Part shown: one piece after another, positions 61,755-64,000 of the stretch
How positions within the stretch are numbered: the stretch's first letter is position 1
Layout: every line of letters begins with the position of its first letter
DNA from: an uncultured Pseudomonadota bacterium
GTDB taxonomy: Bacteria > Pseudomonadota > Gammaproteobacteria > Steroidobacterales > Steroidobacteraceae
Assembly: GCA_903898785.1 (NCBI GenBank)
Contig: CAIUGU010000142.1
Coordinates: 1 to 64,000, forward strand
Length of the DNA: 64,000 nt
Reading direction: 5' to 3'
Made by a program: the position numbers and the translations under genes
Notes under the pieces: generated by a model
Told to the model about the DNA's origin: nothing
Database searches by the model: none
The model's input: the letters and a program-made list of their open reading frames with translations, nothing else

Positions 61755-62959
61755 TGCTGTTCGGGATTGATCGATTGCTGGCCGATCCCGCGTTGCGCGC
61801 GCCGCTCAACGGCAAGCGCGTCGCTTTGCTCGCGCACCCGGCTTCAGTCACGGCGGGCCTCGTGCATTCGCTGGACGCCCTCGCTGCACTACCCGACGTG
61901 AGGTTGACCGCGGCATTCGGCCCGCAGCACGGCCTGCGCGGCGACAAGCAGGACAACATGATGGAATCGCCGGACTTCACGGATCCGGTGAATGGCATCC
62001 CCGTGTTCAGCCTCTATGGGGAAGTGCGCCGTCCCACCGACGCGATGCTGGAGACGTTCGACGTCCTGCTCGTCGACCTGCAGGACCTCGGCTGCCGCAT
62101 CTACACCTTCATCACGACGCTGCGCTACGTGCTGGAAGCGGCCGCAGCGAAGGGCAAGTCCGTCTGGATCCTCGACAGGCCGAATCCCGCGGGCCGTCCC
62201 GTCGAGGGGCTGCGCCTGCGCACGGGCTGGGAAAGCTTCGTCGGCGCGGGACCGATGCCGATGCGCCACGGCCTCACGATGGGCGAACTGGCGCAGTGGT
62301 TCGTCCGTTCGCTGCGGCTCGACGTCGATTGCCGCGTCATTGCGATGACCGGATGGCAACCCGGCGCAGGGCCGGGCTACGGCTGGCCGATGCTGACGCG
62401 CTCTTGGATCAATCCCAGTCCGAACGCGCCCAACGTGTCGATGGCACGGTGCTATGCAGGTACGGTCATGCTCGAAGGAACGACGCTGTCCGAGGGACGC
62501 GGCACCACGCGTCCCCTCGAGCTGTTCGGCGCACCGGACCTCGACGCACGCAGGGTGCTCGCGACGATGCAGTCGCTGGCTCCAGAGTGGCTCAAGGGTT
62601 GCGTGCTGCGCGAGTGCTGGTTCGAGCCCACGTTCCACAAGCATGTCGGCAAGCTGTGTGCCGGCCTCCAGATCCACGTCGACGACGGTGCCTATGACCA
62701 CGGCGCGTTCCGTCCGTGGCGCCTGCAGTCGCTCGCATTCAAGGCAGTCAGGCAGCTCCGTCCGGACTACGATCTGTGGCGCGACTTCCCGTACGAATAC
62801 GAGCACGGCAAGCTCGCCATCGACGTGATCAACGGCAGTGGACTGCTGCGCGAATGGGTGGATGACAAGGCGGCTGCACCCGGCGACCTCGACGCGCTGT
62901 CGCTGCGCGACGAGCACTCGTGGCTCGAAGAGCGGGACCCGGTACTGCTTTACCGCTGA
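61754..62959 (+). CDS. namZ: DUF1343 (NamZ-type) exo-beta-N-acetylmuramidase
   Basis: This 401-residue protein has the NamZ/YbbC (DUF1343) fold, with FGPQHGLRGDKQDNMMES, IPVFSLYGEVRRPTDAML, and SWINPSPNAPNVSMARCYAG as conserved pieces, and a C-terminal domain. NamZ removes MurNAc from peptidoglycan fragments in recycling. No signal peptide is evident. The ATG at 61754 overlaps the stop of the DOMON-like gene (TGATG), and a GTG one codon earlier is possible. Confidence 0.88.
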   Translation: MLFGIDRLLADPALRAPLNGKRVALLAHPASVTAGLVHSLDALAALPDVRLTAAFGPQHGLRGDKQDNMMESPDFTDPVNGIPVFSLYGEVRRPTDAMLETFDVLLVDLQDLGCRIYTFITTLRYVLEAAAAKGKSVWILDRPNPAGRPVEGLRLRTGWESFVGAGPMPMRHGLTMGELAQWFVRSLRLDVDCRVIAMTGWQPGAGPGYGWPMLTRSWINPSPNAPNVSMARCYAGTVMLEGTTLSEGRGTTRPLELFGAPDLDARRVLATMQSLAPEWLKGCVLRECWFEPTFHKHVGKLCAGLQIHVDDGAYDHGAFRPWRLQSLAFKAVRQLRPDYDLWRDFPYEYEHGKLAIDVINGSGLLREWVDDKAAAPGDLDALSLRDEHSWLEERDPVLLYR

Positions 62960-62966
62960 ACCCGGT

Positions 62967-63668
62967 TCAGGCGACCGCCTCGATCAGCGAAGCCTCGTTG
63001 TTCGCCGGCTTGTTCACGCGTTTTGAAACGGGGTGTGCGCGCATCCGTTCCGCAGGGTAGGGGGCAAGCAGCGCCTTCGCCTCGTCGGCCGTCCCCTTGA
63101 GCCAGGTTTCCACGGCGTCCTGCGGCAGGATGAGCGGCATGCGCTGCTTGTCGTTGTGGATGCTCGCCAGCAGCTCGTTCGCGTCGAGCGTGATGATCGT
63201 GCAGCTCAAGATGGCGGCGCCGCTGTCGTCGATGCTCTCGTCCCACAAGCCGCCGATCGAGAACAGCTCGTCGTCGCCCGCGGGGCGGATGTACCACGGC
63301 TGCTTCGTGCCGTCGGCCTCGACATGCCATTCGTAGAAGCCGGCGACGGGGAAGACGCAGCGCTGGCCCCGCTTCCATGGTCCGCGATAGGACGCGGCGG
63401 TCTCCACCGTTTCAGCACGTGCATTGATCGTGCTGTATTTCGGCGCGACGCCTTTCGCCCAGAACGGCACGAGGCCCCAGCGCATCGGTACCAGTTCGCG
63501 CTTGCCCTGCTGCTCGCGAATCACGCGGATGATCGGCACCTGCTGTGACGGCGCGACGTTGTAGCTCTCGGCGAAGGGCTGGCGCGCGAACCGGTCCGAG
63601 ACCGCGTTGCGCAGGTCCCATTCGCGCTCGATGGCTGCCTGCGACGGACTGACGTAACGACCACACAT
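62967..63668 (-). CDS. yedK: SOS response-associated peptidase YedK/HMCES
   Basis: This 233-residue SRAP-domain protein begins Met-Cys2-Gly-Arg, with Cys2 the nucleophile that forms DNA-protein crosslinks with abasic sites. The conserved Asn in ESYNVAPSQ, the 'MRWGLVPFW' motif, Glu in NARAETV and FYEW, and a later His in MRAHPVSKRV are all present. It shields abasic sites in single-stranded DNA. It converges with the NamZ gene. Confidence 0.93.
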   Translation of the reverse strand: MCGRYVSPSQAAIEREWDLRNAVSDRFARQPFAESYNVAPSQQVPIIRVIREQQGKRELVPMRWGLVPFWAKGVAPKYSTINARAETVETAASYRGPWKRGQRCVFPVAGFYEWHVEADGTKQPWYIRPAGDDELFSIGGLWDESIDDSGAAILSCTIITLDANELLASIHNDKQRMPLILPQDAVETWLKGTADEAKALLAPYPAERMRAHPVSKRVNKPANNEASLIEAVA

Positions 63669-63708
63669 AGCGCGACCTCGCTGGAGCTGGAACGGTTACG
63701 CCGCGGGA

Positions 63709-64000
63709 TCAGGCGGCCAGCACCTTCTCGACGGAAGCCTGCCACTCCGCGGGATGACCGAGGTAGCGGCCGAAATCCAGCACGGAAAGCTGCTGCTGGT
63801 GGAGGAGCGCAAAGGTCGGGAACCCGTGGCCCCCAACCTTGCTGAGCAACGCGCGGCTGTCGCTGATGTGCTCGAACGTCGCTTTGCCGGACAGCGACGC
63901 ATAGGCCTTGTCGAATTCCGCTGCATCCAGTCCGAGCTCGATGGCGAGCGCCCGCAGGACGGCCGGGTCGGCCACCTTCCTCCCCTCGATGAAGTGCGCG
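63709..64000 (-). CDS. DsbA-family thioredoxin-fold oxidoreductase, partial
   Basis: Only the C-terminal 96 residues are visible; the gene continues beyond the window. The end AHFIEGRKVADPAVLRALA and the later GHGFPTFALL with its cis-proline region match the helical insertion and the terminal strand of DsbA-family thioredoxin-fold proteins. The CxxC active site would lie outside. It is 40 bases upstream of yedK on the same strand. Confidence 0.75.
   Translation of the reverse strand, partial: AHFIEGRKVADPAVLRALAIELGLDAAEFDKAYASLSGKATFEHISDSRALLSKVGGHGFPTFALLHQQQLSVLDFGRYLGHPAEWQASVEKVLAA

Overview
The window is GC-rich, densely coding DNA from the chromosome of a gammaproteobacterium. Evidence for this is gene order that recurs in Pseudomonas-like chromosomes: ubiE-ubiJ-ubiB, hslVU with a DUF971 gene, dapF-DUF484-xerC, algZ/algR near hemC-hemD-hemX-hemY, and glnK-amtB close to ubiK and comM. 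The type of malate dehydrogenase, the many TonB/cytochrome/quinoprotein functions and the FadE-type acyl-CoA dehydrogenase suggest an environmental aerobe, perhaps near Steroidobacterales, Nevskiales or Xanthomonadales. That placement is inference. No phage, plasmid, CRISPR or full insertion sequence is visible.

Layout. 1-12.2 kb: a DedA protein behind a repeat, a hotdog-fold protein, a DMT transporter, the ubiquinone genes ubiE/ubiJ/ubiB, a MazG-like protein, DUF971, hslVU, xerC, DUF484, dapF and a CoA-binding protein. 12.2-24 kb: an orphan ParA ATPase; a leftward operon of AI-2E-type permease, hemC, hemD, hemX, hemY, an iron-sulfur flavoreductase and an epimerase-like protein; the small membrane proteins YqjD/YqjE/YqjK-like; and the AlgR/FimS-type two-component pair coupled to a beta-hydroxyacid dehydrogenase. 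24-30 kb: two P-II proteins around an ammonium transporter with a sigma-54 promoter and an NtrC-like site, ubiK, comM, cytochrome c5 and tRNA-Arg(CCG). 30.4-35.6 kb: a periplasmic aromatic/alcohol oxidation cluster with a Tat-exported protein, a vanillyl-alcohol-oxidase-type flavoprotein, its cytochrome c, a PQQ dehydrogenase and a second cytochrome c. 35.7-43 kb: an OmpR-type two-component system, a Do-family protease with a PmrA-like box in front, a second uroporphyrinogen-III synthase-like protein, a lysine-rich microprotein, a LysR regulator, a GNAT protein, dodecin and a GlcG/HbpS-like protein. 43.6-57.6 kb: a TonB receptor, an alpha/beta hydrolase, gspB/gspA, a FadE-type dehydrogenase, mdh, a beta-barrel protein, a small ABM-like protein and a Kef-type antiporter. 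57.7-63 kb: a lipid-transport Mla operon running into a DOMON-like protein and a NamZ-type muramidase. The window ends with YedK/HMCES and a cut DsbA-family gene.

The non-coding DNA is the least expected part. A 161-bp element with 15-bp terminal inverted repeats and several hairpins occurs twice, 44 kb apart; the copies are about 90% identical and some of the differences preserve or improve base pairing. A second family with 31-bp terminal inverted repeats (one complete 292-bp copy and one partial copy) ends a few bases before two start codons and appears to donate their Shine-Dalgarno sequence. A third family is made of short hairpin units ending in GGCAAG.
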